NCBI GenBank assembly: GCA_046295975.1
Contig: JBKBMG010000010.1
Coordinates: 1 to 64,000, forward strand
DNA from: UBA2357 sp046295975
Lineage (GTDB): Bacteria > Pseudomonadota > Gammaproteobacteria > Burkholderiales > Rhodocyclaceae
Length of the DNA stretch: 64,000 bases
Direction of reading: 5' to 3'
Shown: piece by piece, positions 43,913 to 53,497 of the stretch
Layout: each line of letters starts with the position of its first letter
Numbering within the stretch: the stretch's first letter is position 1
Notes under the pieces: model-generated
Told to the model about the DNA's origin: nothing
The model's database searches: none
The model's input: only the letters and a program-made list of their open reading frames with translations
Program-made: the position numbers and the translations under genes

Positions 43913-43939
43913 GGGCCACCCTTCGGGGTGGCCCTTTTT
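43913..43939 (+). terminator. Rho-independent terminator of the ilvBHC operon
   Basis: GGGCCACCC, TTCG tetraloop, GGGTGGCCC, then TTTTT. A textbook stem 21 bases after the ilvC stop. Confidence 0.95.
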
Positions 43940-44017
43940 CGTCGACCGCTGCCCCCTCGCCCACTGACTTGTTCCCCACCGTTCGGCCTTCCGAAGCCCT
44001 TCATCTTCCGAGGAATG

Positions 44018-44067
44018 CCCTTCGAAAAGCCTGTCCTGAGCACAGCCGAAGGGCTCAGGGCGAACGG
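44018..44067. repeat. Dispersed repeat of the TTCGA...CTCAGG.CGAACGG type
   Basis: The stretch contains CCTGAGC (44035-44041) and GCTCAGG (44053-44059) as an inverted repeat, and ends GGGCGAACGG. It resembles a short interspersed intergenic repeat that I recall from several proteobacterial genomes. Bases 43940-44184 hold no gene. Confidence 0.5.
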
Positions 44068-44134
44068 ATTTAGTCAGTGTCTCCTTAGCTGCTCGCGGAA
44101 ACTTGCCGTTCATCGAAGCACAGGCGGCATGGGG

Positions 44135-44140
44135 TAAAAT
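44135..44140 (+). promoter_or_regulatory. Candidate -10 element for pssA
   Basis: TAAAAT, 45 bases before the pssA start and downstream of the ilvC terminator, where a new promoter is needed. No clear -35 is found. Confidence 0.35.
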
Positions 44141-44184
44141 CGCGGTATCTCCACCCCAGCTTGCGCTCGGCCAGGACTCCTCGC

Positions 44185-45000
44185 ATGCCTCTGATCTCTC
44201 TTGAGAAACGTCGTCGCGGCATCTACATTCTGCCCAACCTGTTCACTACGGCGGCCCTGTTCGCCGGCTTCTACGCCATAGTGCAAGCGATCAACGGACG
44301 CTTCGAGTATGCGGCCGTGGCCATTTTCGTCGCCATGGTGCTGGACGGACTGGATGGGCGGGTGGCCCGCCTCACCCACACCCAGAGCGAATTCGGCGCG
44401 GAGTACGATTCGCTCTCCGACATGGTGTCGTTCGGTGCCGCCCCGGCACTGGTCATGTACGAGTGGGCGCTCAAGGATTTCGACAAGCTCGGCTGGGTCG
44501 CCGCCTTCATCTATTGTGCCGGCACGGCGCTGCGACTGGCGCGCTTCAACACCAATATCAACACGGTGGACAAGCGCTTCTTCCAGGGCCTGCCGAGTCC
44601 GGCCGCCGCGGCCCTCATCGCCGGCATGGTGTGGGTCGTCATCGACAATGGTCTTACCGGCCAGGATGTCGCCTGGTTCGCGCTGGTGCTCACGGTCTTC
44701 GCCGGCCTTTCGATGGTCAGCAACGTGCTGTACTGGAGCGGCAAAGACATCAACCTGCGCAAGAGTGTGCCCTTCATCGTGGTCATTGCAGTGGTGCTGG
44801 TGTTCGCACTCATCTCCAGCTACCCGCCGGGCGTCTTGTTCGCACTGTTCCTGGCCTATGCCGCATCCGGCTACGTGATCTGGGGCTGGCGCCTGCTGCG
44901 GCGGCGGCGCATGCAAGCGCAGACGGCGAACGAGACGCAACGGCCATCCGATGGCAGCGCCGACACTGCTGGCGAGGACAACCCCGACCAACCCCGCTGA
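44185..45000 (+). CDS. pssA: CDP-diacylglycerol-serine O-phosphatidyltransferase
   Basis: PssA makes phosphatidylserine, the precursor of phosphatidylethanolamine, in the inner membrane. The 271-residue multi-pass protein carries the CDP-alcohol phosphatidyltransferase motif as DGRVARLTHTQSEFGAEYDSLSD (D-G-x2-A-R-x8-G-x3-D-x3-D) near residues 60-82. About seven hydrophobic helices follow, then a basic RRRRM tail. The position between ilvC and leuA is conserved in betaproteobacteria. ATG at 44185 with AGGA is chosen over a TTG eight codons earlier. Confidence 0.94.
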   Translation: MPLISLEKRRRGIYILPNLFTTAALFAGFYAIVQAINGRFEYAAVAIFVAMVLDGLDGRVARLTHTQSEFGAEYDSLSDMVSFGAAPALVMYEWALKDFDKLGWVAAFIYCAGTALRLARFNTNINTVDKRFFQGLPSPAAAALIAGMVWVVIDNGLTGQDVAWFALVLTVFAGLSMVSNVLYWSGKDINLRKSVPFIVVIAVVLVFALISSYPPGVLFALFLAYAASGYVIWGWRLLRRRRMQAQTANETQRPSDGSADTAGEDNPDQPR

Positions 45001-45020
45001 GGGTCGCACCCCAGGGACAC

Positions 45021-45050
45021 TTGCCAGGCGCGATCGGCACGGTTTATATT
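45021..45050 (+). promoter_or_regulatory. Promoter for leuA
   Basis: TTGCCA (45021-45026), an 18-base spacer and TATATT (45045-45050). Transcription would start near 45057, giving a leader of about 200 bases before leuA. Confidence 0.6.
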
Positions 45051-45056
45051 GGCATC

Positions 45057-45259
45057 ATGCTTCACGCAAACCTGCCAATTCCCGTGCCGTCTCCCATCAT
45101 GGCGTGCCTGCCCCCGCTGGGCCCGCTGCTGCGCCCCGCGCGCTGACACTACACCCCCTCCTCTCTGCCGTATCCGCCACCGATGCCAGCGTCGGTCGCC
45201 CGTTGCCGTCCGACGTTGCGGCGCCGCACCCCGACCGGCCACCCAACAGGAGTCCAACC
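45057..45259 (+). other. leuA 5' leader with a short Leu-containing reading frame
   Basis: An ATG at the predicted transcript start opens a 29-codon frame (stop 45144-45146) with six Leu codons, five of them in the last 12 positions. An 8-bp stem, AGCGTCGG/CCGACGTT, lies further down. There is no T-run terminator, so attenuation is only a possibility. Confidence 0.25.
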
Positions 45260-46795
<1,536 letters not shown>

Positions 46796-46989
46796 CCCAC
46801 AAGCGCTAGACGGGTACCCAGTAGTCGCGGGCGACGAATCGGCTTCATGCGATCCGCCGCTCGCGGACTGCGAGCTTTGCGCGATCGTCGCGGACCGAGC
46901 GGAAGAGCGCGGGCACACTGGGTCGAGTCCGAGACGCATGGACGTCCATCCCCAACTGCGCCGTAGATCAGCCCAAGCCCGAAAGACCG

Positions 46990-47355
46990 TTACGAACTCC
47001 GCGCCTCGTCCGTGCTGCGTGACGGCGCCGTGATGCGCGAGTACCAGACGGTGGTGACGAACAACGCACTCGCCATTGCCGTCTCCAGCATCGCGAACAC
47101 GCCCATCAACCCGGGGTCGCCTATGCGCAACACCCCCTCGGTGAAATACAGCAGCACCAGCATCGACAGCCACTGATGGGTATAGCGCCGTCCCCGCAGC
47201 ACCCCGAACACCGCCCCCATCAGCGGCAAGGCCTTGAGCGTGAGCCACGACCCACCCGGACGGATTGGCGCAAGCCAGCCTTCCCAAATCACGCACAGCG
47301 CGATCAGCGCGATCAGCAGCGAACTGGTGGCAAGATTGAGCGTTCGTGGCGTCAT
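46990..47355 (-). CDS. DUF2069 inner-membrane protein
   Basis: This 121-residue protein has four hydrophobic segments (about 7-27, 38-52, 60-78 and 83-103), matching the small DUF2069 membrane family. Its start overlaps the wrbA stop by ATGA, an association seen in many beta- and gammaproteobacteria. No function is known. The 194 bases before it (46796-46989), between convergent leuA and this gene, hold nothing I can identify. Confidence 0.8.
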   Translation of the reverse strand: MTPRTLNLATSSLLIALIALCVIWEGWLAPIRPGGSWLTLKALPLMGAVFGVLRGRRYTHQWLSMLVLLYFTEGVLRIGDPGLMGVFAMLETAMASALFVTTVWYSRITAPSRSTDEARSS

Positions 47356-47951
47356 CGGACATCTCCCAGCTTGAGCGCGACAGCAGCCACCCGCCGACCG
47401 AGGGCGCGAGCGAGCCTGACCTCTTCCTCGAGCAGCCGAACGTCACCGCCACTACCCGAGACGTGTCCCGCACCGTAGGGCGAACCTCCACCACGAGTCG
47501 TGTTGAGATCGGATTCGGCATAGGGCAGGCCCAGGACGAGCATGCCGTGATGCAGCAACGGCAACATCATCGAAAGCAAGGTGCTTTCCTGCCCTCCATG
47601 GGGACTGCCGCTGGCAGTAAACACCCCTGCCGGCTTGCCCGCCAGATCACCGTTGAGCCAGGGGCCGGCCAGTCCGTCGAGAAAATACTTCATCGCTGCA
47701 GCCATGTTGCCGAATCGCGTCGGGCTACCGAGCACCAGGCCGGCGCATTCGGCCAGATCGCGCACTTCGACGTACGGCGGACCCTCCGTGGGAATCTCGT
47801 CCTCGATCGCTTCGCATACCGTCGACACCCGTGGTACGGTGCGCACGCGGGCGATCGCACCCGGCACCTCGTGTATGCCGCGAGCGACCTCGTCGGCGAG
47901 CGCCCGGACCGACCCCTTGTGGCTGTAATAGAGAACGAGGATTTCCTGCAT
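47352..47951 (-). CDS. wrbA: NAD(P)H:quinone oxidoreductase, WrbA family
   Basis: This 199-residue flavodoxin-like protein binds FMN and reduces quinones by two electrons, limiting semiquinone and oxidative stress. The FMN phosphate loop is LVLYYSHKGSVRALA at about 5-19. SPTRFGNMAAAMKYFLDG and ASGSPHGGQESTLLSMM form the rest of the flavin pocket. The late HGMLVLGLPYAE and GGGSPYGAGHVSG segments are WrbA signatures. ATG at 47951 is chosen over a codon six positions earlier. Confidence 0.9.
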   Translation of the reverse strand: MQEILVLYYSHKGSVRALADEVARGIHEVPGAIARVRTVPRVSTVCEAIEDEIPTEGPPYVEVRDLAECAGLVLGSPTRFGNMAAAMKYFLDGLAGPWLNGDLAGKPAGVFTASGSPHGGQESTLLSMMLPLLHHGMLVLGLPYAESDLNTTRGGGSPYGAGHVSGSGGDVRLLEEEVRLARALGRRVAAVALKLGDVR

Positions 47952-48018
47952 GGCGAATGGCTTGTCCACAATCGTGCGATTATATCAGCAGGCGCTACAC
48001 CCCCGCCCTCCAAAGATC

Positions 48019-49284
48019 ATGCTTTTCGCATTGCGCGACTTCCTCGCCCTGCTCTACGATCGCTTCGTTGCAACCCGTTGCCCCCAGGTTGCCGGCAGCC
48101 TGACCTACACCACGCTACTGGCCATCGTTCCACTGGTCACGGTCACCATCGCACTGTTCAGCAATTTTCCGGCCTTTTCCGACCTGGGCGAAGCCCTGAG
48201 CGTCTTTCTGCAGACCAACATCCTGCCCGACCGTGCCGGACAAATCGTCGCCACCTATGCACTGCAGTTCTCGGAGAAGGCCGCGCAGCTCACGCTGATC
48301 GGTACCGTCATGCTGGTCGTCACGGTGCTGCTGCTGCTGCACACCATCGACAGCGTGTTCAACGACATCTGGGGCGTACGCACACCTCGCCCGTGGCTGA
48401 CCCGACTCACGGTCTACTGGGTGGCGCTCAGCCTGGGGCCGATCGCCCTGGCCGGCAGCGTGTTCGCCACCGGCAGGCTGGTGGCTACCTCCATTGAATG
48501 GATAGCCAAGGGCGTGGATGTGAGCGCCATCTCGTCGTGGATCGTACCGCTGGGATTGCTCGGCGCCCTGTTCAGCTTCCTCTACTACGCCGTGCCCAAC
48601 CACCCGGTACGACTGGTGCACGCGCTGATCGGCGGCTTTACCGCGGCGCTCGGCTTCATCCTGATGCAGCGCCTGTTCGGCCTGTTCATCGCGCGCTTCC
48701 CCACCTACACCCTGGTCTATGGCACCTTCGCCGCCCTGCCCATCTTCCTGGTGTGGCTGTACATGTCCTGGGTCGTGGTGTTGCTCGGCGCCATTCTGGC
48801 GGCAACCTTTCCCAGCTTCTTCGAGCGCAAGCTGACACTGGGTGCGAACCCGGGGGACAAGGCCTGGGCTGCGCTCGACATGCTCGCCGCGCTGACGCGC
48901 GCCCGCCGGGCCGGCGGCAGCGCCGACTTCGAGACCCTGCGCGCCCACGCCGGCGTGAGCCAGGACGTGGCCGAATCCATTCTCGGCGAAATGCGGGACA
49001 TAGGCTGGGTTGCGCGCACAGACGAACATGGCTGGGTTCTGGCAAAGAACGCCGACCTGTTGACCCTGGCCCACGTCATCGACCAGTTCGCTCTTTCGCC
49101 AGGGCGCTGGCTTGCCGCCAACGGCGGCGAATACGCCCACCCGGCAGCCCGACGGCTGGACGAAGGCATTCGTGCGGCGAATCTCACCATTACCGAACTG
49201 GCCAATGCGGCCGACACACCGCAATCCTCCGACGAGACCGCAGCGCCAGCGGCCATCGTGCCGCTACCCGAGCGCCAGCGCTGA
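48019..49284 (+). CDS. YihY/BrkB-family inner-membrane protein
   Basis: This is a 421-residue protein. The N-terminal 280 residues hold six hydrophobic segments with the family marks CPQVAGSLTYTTLLAIVPLVTV, PTYTLVYGTFAALPIFLVWLYMSW and LGAILAATFPSFF. The C-terminal 140 residues are soluble, with a winged-helix-like stretch (LRAHAGVSQDVAESILGEMRDIGWVAR). Older RNase BN annotations of this family were wrong; the function is unknown. ATG at 48019 is used, since the longer start overlaps the wrbA start on the other strand. Confidence 0.87.
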   Translation: MLFALRDFLALLYDRFVATRCPQVAGSLTYTTLLAIVPLVTVTIALFSNFPAFSDLGEALSVFLQTNILPDRAGQIVATYALQFSEKAAQLTLIGTVMLVVTVLLLLHTIDSVFNDIWGVRTPRPWLTRLTVYWVALSLGPIALAGSVFATGRLVATSIEWIAKGVDVSAISSWIVPLGLLGALFSFLYYAVPNHPVRLVHALIGGFTAALGFILMQRLFGLFIARFPTYTLVYGTFAALPIFLVWLYMSWVVVLLGAILAATFPSFFERKLTLGANPGDKAWAALDMLAALTRARRAGGSADFETLRAHAGVSQDVAESILGEMRDIGWVARTDEHGWVLAKNADLLTLAHVIDQFALSPGRWLAANGGEYAHPAARRLDEGIRAANLTITELANAADTPQSSDETAAPAAIVPLPERQR

Positions 49285-49287
49285 TCG

Positions 49288-50844
49288 TCAGATTGGGAAG
49301 GGATCCACCTCGTACTGGAACAACTCGACGCTGGCCGTCTGCATGTCCAGGCTGAGCACCCGACCCTGCGCGATGTAGAGCTGCCCACCTTCTCGTACCA
49401 ACACGAAACGCCGTGAGGTATAGGTACCGGCCGGCGCAAGAATCGCCGAATTTCCGCGTGTACCCGGCTGCGGCGGCAGCATCAGCGCAGGCGTGGTCAC
49501 ACGCAACTCGCTGCCACGAAATGCGATGGATACCGGCACGCAGCTCGCACCGACCAGTTGCAAGCCCAGTTCGATCTGATCCTCATCGTGATTGCGCACC
49601 CAGCGAACGACACAGATCGACCAACTTTCCTTTGCATCGCGGCGCAGCGCCAGCACCATCCCGGCCGACAACACCGCCTTGTTCGCCGCCACGCTGAGAA
49701 TGCCGTACCCACCGGGGCTTTCGTTGCAGACCATCCACTCGACGATGGCATCGGGTACGGGCTGCCCACGGTTCACCGCCCAGATGTTCTTCAGGCCGAG
49801 ACAGACCTGAACCGAGTACAAATGCGGCCGCCGAGTGTGCTCGCGGCTGGGCGGCGTGACCCAGCGTTCGCGCAGGCGGTTGAGCAACGCAAGCACTTCC
49901 ACCGGTGTCAGCCCCAGCGGCAGCCCGGAGACGTCAGGGTCGAGCAGATCGACATCGCGCTCCAGACCGACCACCTCGGCTTCCGAGATCCGTCGCTCCA
50001 GCCATTCGATCTGTTCGGTGATGCGCTTGGAAATGCCGAACGCGGAGAAATAGCGCACCGGCCTGTGGGCGGGGGCCAGACGGCGCACACAAGCGGTCGG
50101 CGCGGCATCGTCAGCCAATTCGAACCAGAACGCCGTCGCTTCCGGATGGATGGGTCGAGCCGACAGCTCTGAGGCGCCCGCCGTCAGTTCGAGATAGTCG
50201 AACACCCACGCCTGCTCCCGCGCGGTCAGGCTCTCGGGCTGAAGTGCGGAGATCGCAGCGAGCCGCTTGAAATTCAGCACGCCCGGCGCAGCCACATGCA
50301 ACAGCCGGTCGTCGTCGGCCTCAGCGAGATCCCGTTCCAGCCGTTCCAGCACTGCGTTGGCCAGGCCCCACAGCCCCTGCACCGCGTCGCTGCCGCGCAT
50401 GCAGGCAATCAGATACGCTTCCGCCAACAGGCGCAGGGCCCGGGCACGCAACTGCACCGCCTGGACGACAGCCTCCGCACCCGTTCCGGCGCGCAAGGCC
50501 ATCGCATTGCAGCGTCGCGCCAATTCGAGCAAGCACTCCGACAGCGTCTCCGCCGCGACTTGCAAGGAACGCGGTACGGGCAGACTGGCCGTAAGCAGTT
50601 GCGGCTTGAAGCGCCCCGCGATGTCGAGCATACGCGCATCGAACAACTCGAGCATGCCCACCTCGTCACCGGAGTCCGATGCGTCCCGCCATGCACCGAA
50701 ATGCTGGCGCAGTTCCGCGAGATCGAGGAAGCAGTCATCCTCCGGCTCTGCCTGCAGCCAGGATAGGATGGTCGGGCGCGGCCCGGAGGAAGACTCTGTT
50801 GCGGAAGTCGCCATGATCGATTCAAACGGGTTCCCAGCGCCCAT
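49288..50844 (-). CDS. Large soluble protein, unrecognised; C-terminal PilZ-like segment possible
   Basis: This 518-residue acidic protein has no signal or membrane segment. The N-terminal two-thirds are mostly helical (LQVAAETLSECLLELARRCNAMAL, LRERWVTPPSREH). The C-terminal 130 residues look beta-rich: WMVCNESPGGYGILSV then WSICVVRWVRNHDEDQIELGLQL, a layout recalling PilZ-type c-di-GMP domains (NESxxG, then a VRW strand). The canonical RxxxR and D/NxSxxG pair is not complete, so this is a guess. The start at 50844 follows GGAG; an alternative ATG is at 50814. It is divergent from rpsP and ends three bases from the BrkB gene. Confidence 0.6.
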   Translation of the reverse strand: MGAGNPFESIMATSATESSSGPRPTILSWLQAEPEDDCFLDLAELRQHFGAWRDASDSGDEVGMLELFDARMLDIAGRFKPQLLTASLPVPRSLQVAAETLSECLLELARRCNAMALRAGTGAEAVVQAVQLRARALRLLAEAYLIACMRGSDAVQGLWGLANAVLERLERDLAEADDDRLLHVAAPGVLNFKRLAAISALQPESLTAREQAWVFDYLELTAGASELSARPIHPEATAFWFELADDAAPTACVRRLAPAHRPVRYFSAFGISKRITEQIEWLERRISEAEVVGLERDVDLLDPDVSGLPLGLTPVEVLALLNRLRERWVTPPSREHTRRPHLYSVQVCLGLKNIWAVNRGQPVPDAIVEWMVCNESPGGYGILSVAANKAVLSAGMVLALRRDAKESWSICVVRWVRNHDEDQIELGLQLVGASCVPVSIAFRGSELRVTTPALMLPPQPGTRGNSAILAPAGTYTSRRFVLVREGGQLYIAQGRVLSLDMQTASVELFQYEVDPFPI

Positions 50845-50907
50845 TCTATTCAAACTCCGGGCGCTTGGGCGAAGCAGGCGCGTCACACGCCCAATCTGCC
50901 GCGACAC

Positions 50908-50936
50908 TTGTACCGGCACCGAAAGTTCGCTAAAAT
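50908..50936 (+). promoter_or_regulatory. Promoter of the rpsP-rimM-trmD-rplS operon
   Basis: TTGTAC (50908-50913), a 17-base spacer and TAAAAT (50931-50936). A strong sigma70 fit, about 37 bases before the S16 start. Confidence 0.8.
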
Positions 50937-50972
50937 TCCACGTTTTCGCATAAACCAACCAGGACACCCAAC

Positions 50973-51221
50973 ATGGTCGTCATTCGCCTTGCCCGTGGTG
51001 GCGCCAAGAAGCGCCCGTTCTACAACATCGTGGCCGCCGACAAGCGTGATCGCCGCGATGGTCGCTTCATCGAGCGCGTCGGCTACTACAACCCGGTCGC
51101 CTCCGGTTCCGAGAAAAGCCTCGTGATCAACGCCGAGCGTCTGGCACACTGGACGCAAAACGGCGCCCAGGTTTCCCCGACTGTTGCGCGTCTGGTCAAG
51201 CAGGCTGGCAACGCCGCCTGA
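50973..51221 (+). CDS. rpsP: 30S ribosomal protein S16
   Basis: This 82-residue small-subunit protein helps 16S rRNA folding. It reads MVVIRLARGGAKKRPFYNIVAADKRDRRDGRFIERVGYYNP, the whole family signature, and ends shortly after GAQVSPTVARLVKQAG. It is the first gene of the conserved S16-RimM-TrmD-L19 operon and has its own strong promoter. Confidence 0.98.
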   Translation: MVVIRLARGGAKKRPFYNIVAADKRDRRDGRFIERVGYYNPVASGSEKSLVINAERLAHWTQNGAQVSPTVARLVKQAGNAA

Positions 51222-51241
51222 TTCCGACCCGCGGGACCGGC

Positions 51242-51748
51242 ATGATTTTACTGGGGCGCATTGTCGCCCCTTTTGGCATCAAGGGCTGGGTGAAAATCCA
51301 ACCCTTCGGCGACGATCCGCTTGCGTGGGGCAGCATGCCGCAGTGGTGGCTGGGCAGCGACGCCGACGCGCCCATTGAGACATGGCGTCCGCTGGGTGTT
51401 GGCGACTGTCGCGAACACGGCGACCTGCTCGTCGCCACCCTGGAAGGCATTGCCGACCGCAATGCGGCGGAAGCGCTGAAGGGTTTGTTTGTCGGCGCCC
51501 CGCGCGACGCCCTGCCAGATACGGAAGAAGACGAGTACTACTGGTCCGACCTGATCGGGCTGAAAGTCGAGAATACCGGCGGCGAAAGCCTGGGCACGGT
51601 GGATAGTCTGCTCAGCACCGGAGCGCACGATGTGCTCAAGGTGGTCGACGGCGACACCGAGCGGCTGATTCCGTTTGTAAAGGCCTACGTGCTCGAGGTA
51701 AACGCAACCGACAAGTCGATCCGGGTCGACTGGCAGAAGGATTGGTGA
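51242..51748 (+). CDS. rimM: Ribosome maturation factor RimM
   Basis: RimM binds S19 and assists maturation of the 30S head. The 168-residue protein has the N-terminal beta-barrel ILLGRIVAPFGIKGWVKIQPF and a C-terminal PRC-barrel (EYYWSDLIGLKVENTGGESLGTV). It is 20 bases after rpsP. Confidence 0.96.
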   Translation: MILLGRIVAPFGIKGWVKIQPFGDDPLAWGSMPQWWLGSDADAPIETWRPLGVGDCREHGDLLVATLEGIADRNAAEALKGLFVGAPRDALPDTEEDEYYWSDLIGLKVENTGGESLGTVDSLLSTGAHDVLKVVDGDTERLIPFVKAYVLEVNATDKSIRVDWQKDW

Positions 51749-51755
51749 CACCGTC

Positions 51756-52565
51756 GTGACTGAGGTAGCGCCCGGCCCACGCCGCTACGACGTGATCACG
51801 CTGTTTCCGGAGATGTTCTCGGCGCTGACCGCGAGCGGCATCACCCGGAGGGCGCTGGAGCGTGGTCTGTACTCGCTCGCCTTCGTCAGCCCGCGTGACT
51901 TTACCAACGATCCTCACCGCACCGTTGATGATCGGCCGTACGGTGGAGGTCCGGGCATGGTGATGATGCCAGGGCCCCTGGAACAGGCCATTGACGCAGC
52001 GCTTCGGGCGCAGACCGAAGCCTGCGGCAGCACCGGCACAGTGGTCTATCTTTCGCCGCAGGGCCGCAAACTGGATCACGCGCTGGTGCTGGAATTGGCG
52101 CAGGTTCCTGCGCTGACGCTGGTATGCGGGCGCTATGAGGGTGTCGACCAGCGGGTACTCGAACGCAAGATCGACCTGGAGGTATCGCTTGGCGATTTCG
52201 TGCTGTCCGGCGGAGAACTGCCGGCAATGGTGCTGCTGGACGCGATTGTCCGCCAACTTCCGGGCGCCCTGAACGACGCCGATTCGGCACGAGAGGACTC
52301 GTTCGCCGACGGACTGCTGGACTGCCCGCACTATACGCGTCCTGAGACTTACCAGGGCGAGCGTGTACCCGACGTGCTGTTGTCGGGCAACCATGCGATG
52401 ATTCGACGCTGGCGCCTCAAGCAGGCGCTCGGCGCAACCTGGCTGAGGCGCCCCGACCTGCTCGAGGGGCGGCGCCTGAGCAAGGAAGAATGCTCCCTGC
52501 TTGACGAGTTCAAGCGGGAACATGAAGACGCCGCGGGCGAAGCGCTTGCCCAGCGGCGGAATTAA
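51756..52565 (+). CDS. trmD: tRNA (guanine-N1)-methyltransferase
   Basis: TrmD methylates G37 of tRNAs for Leu, Pro and Arg and so prevents frameshifting. The 269-residue SPOUT enzyme has DVITLFPEMF at the start, DDRPYGGGPGMVM and LVCGRYEGVDQRV. The knot with the SAM site is SLGDFVLSGGELPAMVLLDAIVR. The start is GTG at 51756, seven bases after rimM; no ATG fits the N-terminus. Confidence 0.97.
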   Translation: MTEVAPGPRRYDVITLFPEMFSALTASGITRRALERGLYSLAFVSPRDFTNDPHRTVDDRPYGGGPGMVMMPGPLEQAIDAALRAQTEACGSTGTVVYLSPQGRKLDHALVLELAQVPALTLVCGRYEGVDQRVLERKIDLEVSLGDFVLSGGELPAMVLLDAIVRQLPGALNDADSAREDSFADGLLDCPHYTRPETYQGERVPDVLLSGNHAMIRRWRLKQALGATWLRRPDLLEGRRLSKEECSLLDEFKREHEDAAGEALAQRRN

Positions 52566-52633
52566 GAAACCGTGAGCATCAGGCACAGCCTGCTCTGCCA
52601 CGAGGCCAAGTGCCATTGACTAGGAGTCGTACC

Positions 52634-53035
52634 ATGAATCTGATTCAGCAGCTGGAACAAGAAGAAGTCGCCCGCCTGACCGAAGGCAAGACCATCCCCG
52701 CGTTCGCCCCTGGCGACACCGTGGTGGTGCAGGTCAAGGTCAAGGAAGGCAACCGCGAGCGTCTCCAGGCCTACGAAGGCGTGGTGATCGCCAAGCGCAA
52801 TCGCGGCCTCAACTCCTCGTTCATCGTCCGCAAGATCTCCTCGGGCGAAGGCGTGGAGCGCACGTTCCAGACCTACTCCCCGCTGATCGCCGGCATCGAA
52901 GTCAAGCGCCGTGGTGACGTTCGCCGCGCCAAGCTGTACTTCCTGCGCGAGCGTTCCGGCAAGTCCGCGCGCATCAAGGAAAAGCTCAACTTCAAGGCAG
53001 TCGCCGAGAAGAAGCAACAGCAGAGCGCACAGTAA
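52634..53035 (+). CDS. rplS: 50S ribosomal protein L19
   Basis: This 133-residue protein sits at the 30S-50S interface. It starts MNLIQQLEQEEVARL and carries FAPGDTVVVQVKVKEGNRERLQAYEGVVIAKRNRG and KVKRRGDVRRAKLYFLRERSGKSARIKEKL-type sequence through the C-terminus, with a KKQQQSAQ tail. TAGGAG precedes the start. It is the last gene of the operon, and a strong terminator follows. Confidence 0.98.
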   Translation: MNLIQQLEQEEVARLTEGKTIPAFAPGDTVVVQVKVKEGNRERLQAYEGVVIAKRNRGLNSSFIVRKISSGEGVERTFQTYSPLIAGIEVKRRGDVRRAKLYFLRERSGKSARIKEKLNFKAVAEKKQQQSAQ

Positions 53036-53091
53036 GTCGAAGGCGGATCCGGGGCCCCAGGCCCAGCTTTCCGCCCTCAGCCAGCTTCACG

Positions 53092-53116
53092 AAACGGGCC
53101 GCAGGCCCGTTTTTTT
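53092..53116 (+). terminator. Rho-independent terminator of the rplS operon
   Basis: ACGGGCC, GCA loop, GGCCCGT, then a run of T (seven including the stem end). The first unit of the 13-bp tandem repeat starts at the very next base. Confidence 0.92.
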
Positions 53117-53451
53117 CGTCCGCTGCATTCGTCCGCTGCATTCGTCCGCTGCATTCGTCCGCTGCATTCGTCCGCTGCATTCGTCCGCTGCATTCGTCCG
53201 CTGCATTCGTCCGCTGCATTCGTCCGCTGCATTCGNNNNNNNNNNNNNNNNNNNNNNNNNNNNNNNNNNNNNNNNNNNNNNNNNNNNNNNNNNNNNNNNN
53301 NNNNNNNNNNNNNNNNNNNNNNNNNNNNNNNNNNNGTCCGCTGCATTCGTCCGCTGCATTCGTCCGCTGCATTCGTCCGCTGCATTCGTCCGCTGCATTC
53401 GTCCGCTGCATTCGTCCGCTGCATTCGTCCGCTGCATTCGTCCGCTGCATT
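53117..53451. repeat. 13-bp tandem repeat array (unit CGTCCGCTGCATT)
   Basis: Nine intact units run from 53117 to the gap, and almost nine more from the gap to 53451, without a single mismatch that I can see. A partial CGTCC unit ends the array at 53456. The number of copies inside the gap is unknown. Apparent ORFs across it on both strands exist only because the unit has no stop in any frame. The 460-base space between rplS and lptG holds no gene. Confidence 0.95.
53236..53335. other. Assembly gap of 100 N
   Basis: Exactly 100 ambiguous bases interrupt the 13-bp array. The round number suggests a placeholder, so the true array length is not known. Confidence 0.98.
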
Positions 53452-53497
53452 CGTCCTCCCAGGCACGCCATTGCATCAATGCTGCAAGCCTGGGCCC

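Noticed and set aside
42551..44113. 520-codon minus-strand frame over ilvC
   Set aside because: Antisense shadow of ilvC that also runs through the ilvC terminator and a dispersed repeat.
53117..53456. Possible CRISPR array
   Set aside because: The units are 13 bp, directly adjacent and without spacers; no cas genes are nearby.
53087..53479. ORFs with a 13-residue peptide repeat on both strands
   Set aside because: Produced by a 13-bp tandem repeat without stop codons; they contain the N gap and lack start signals or family similarity.
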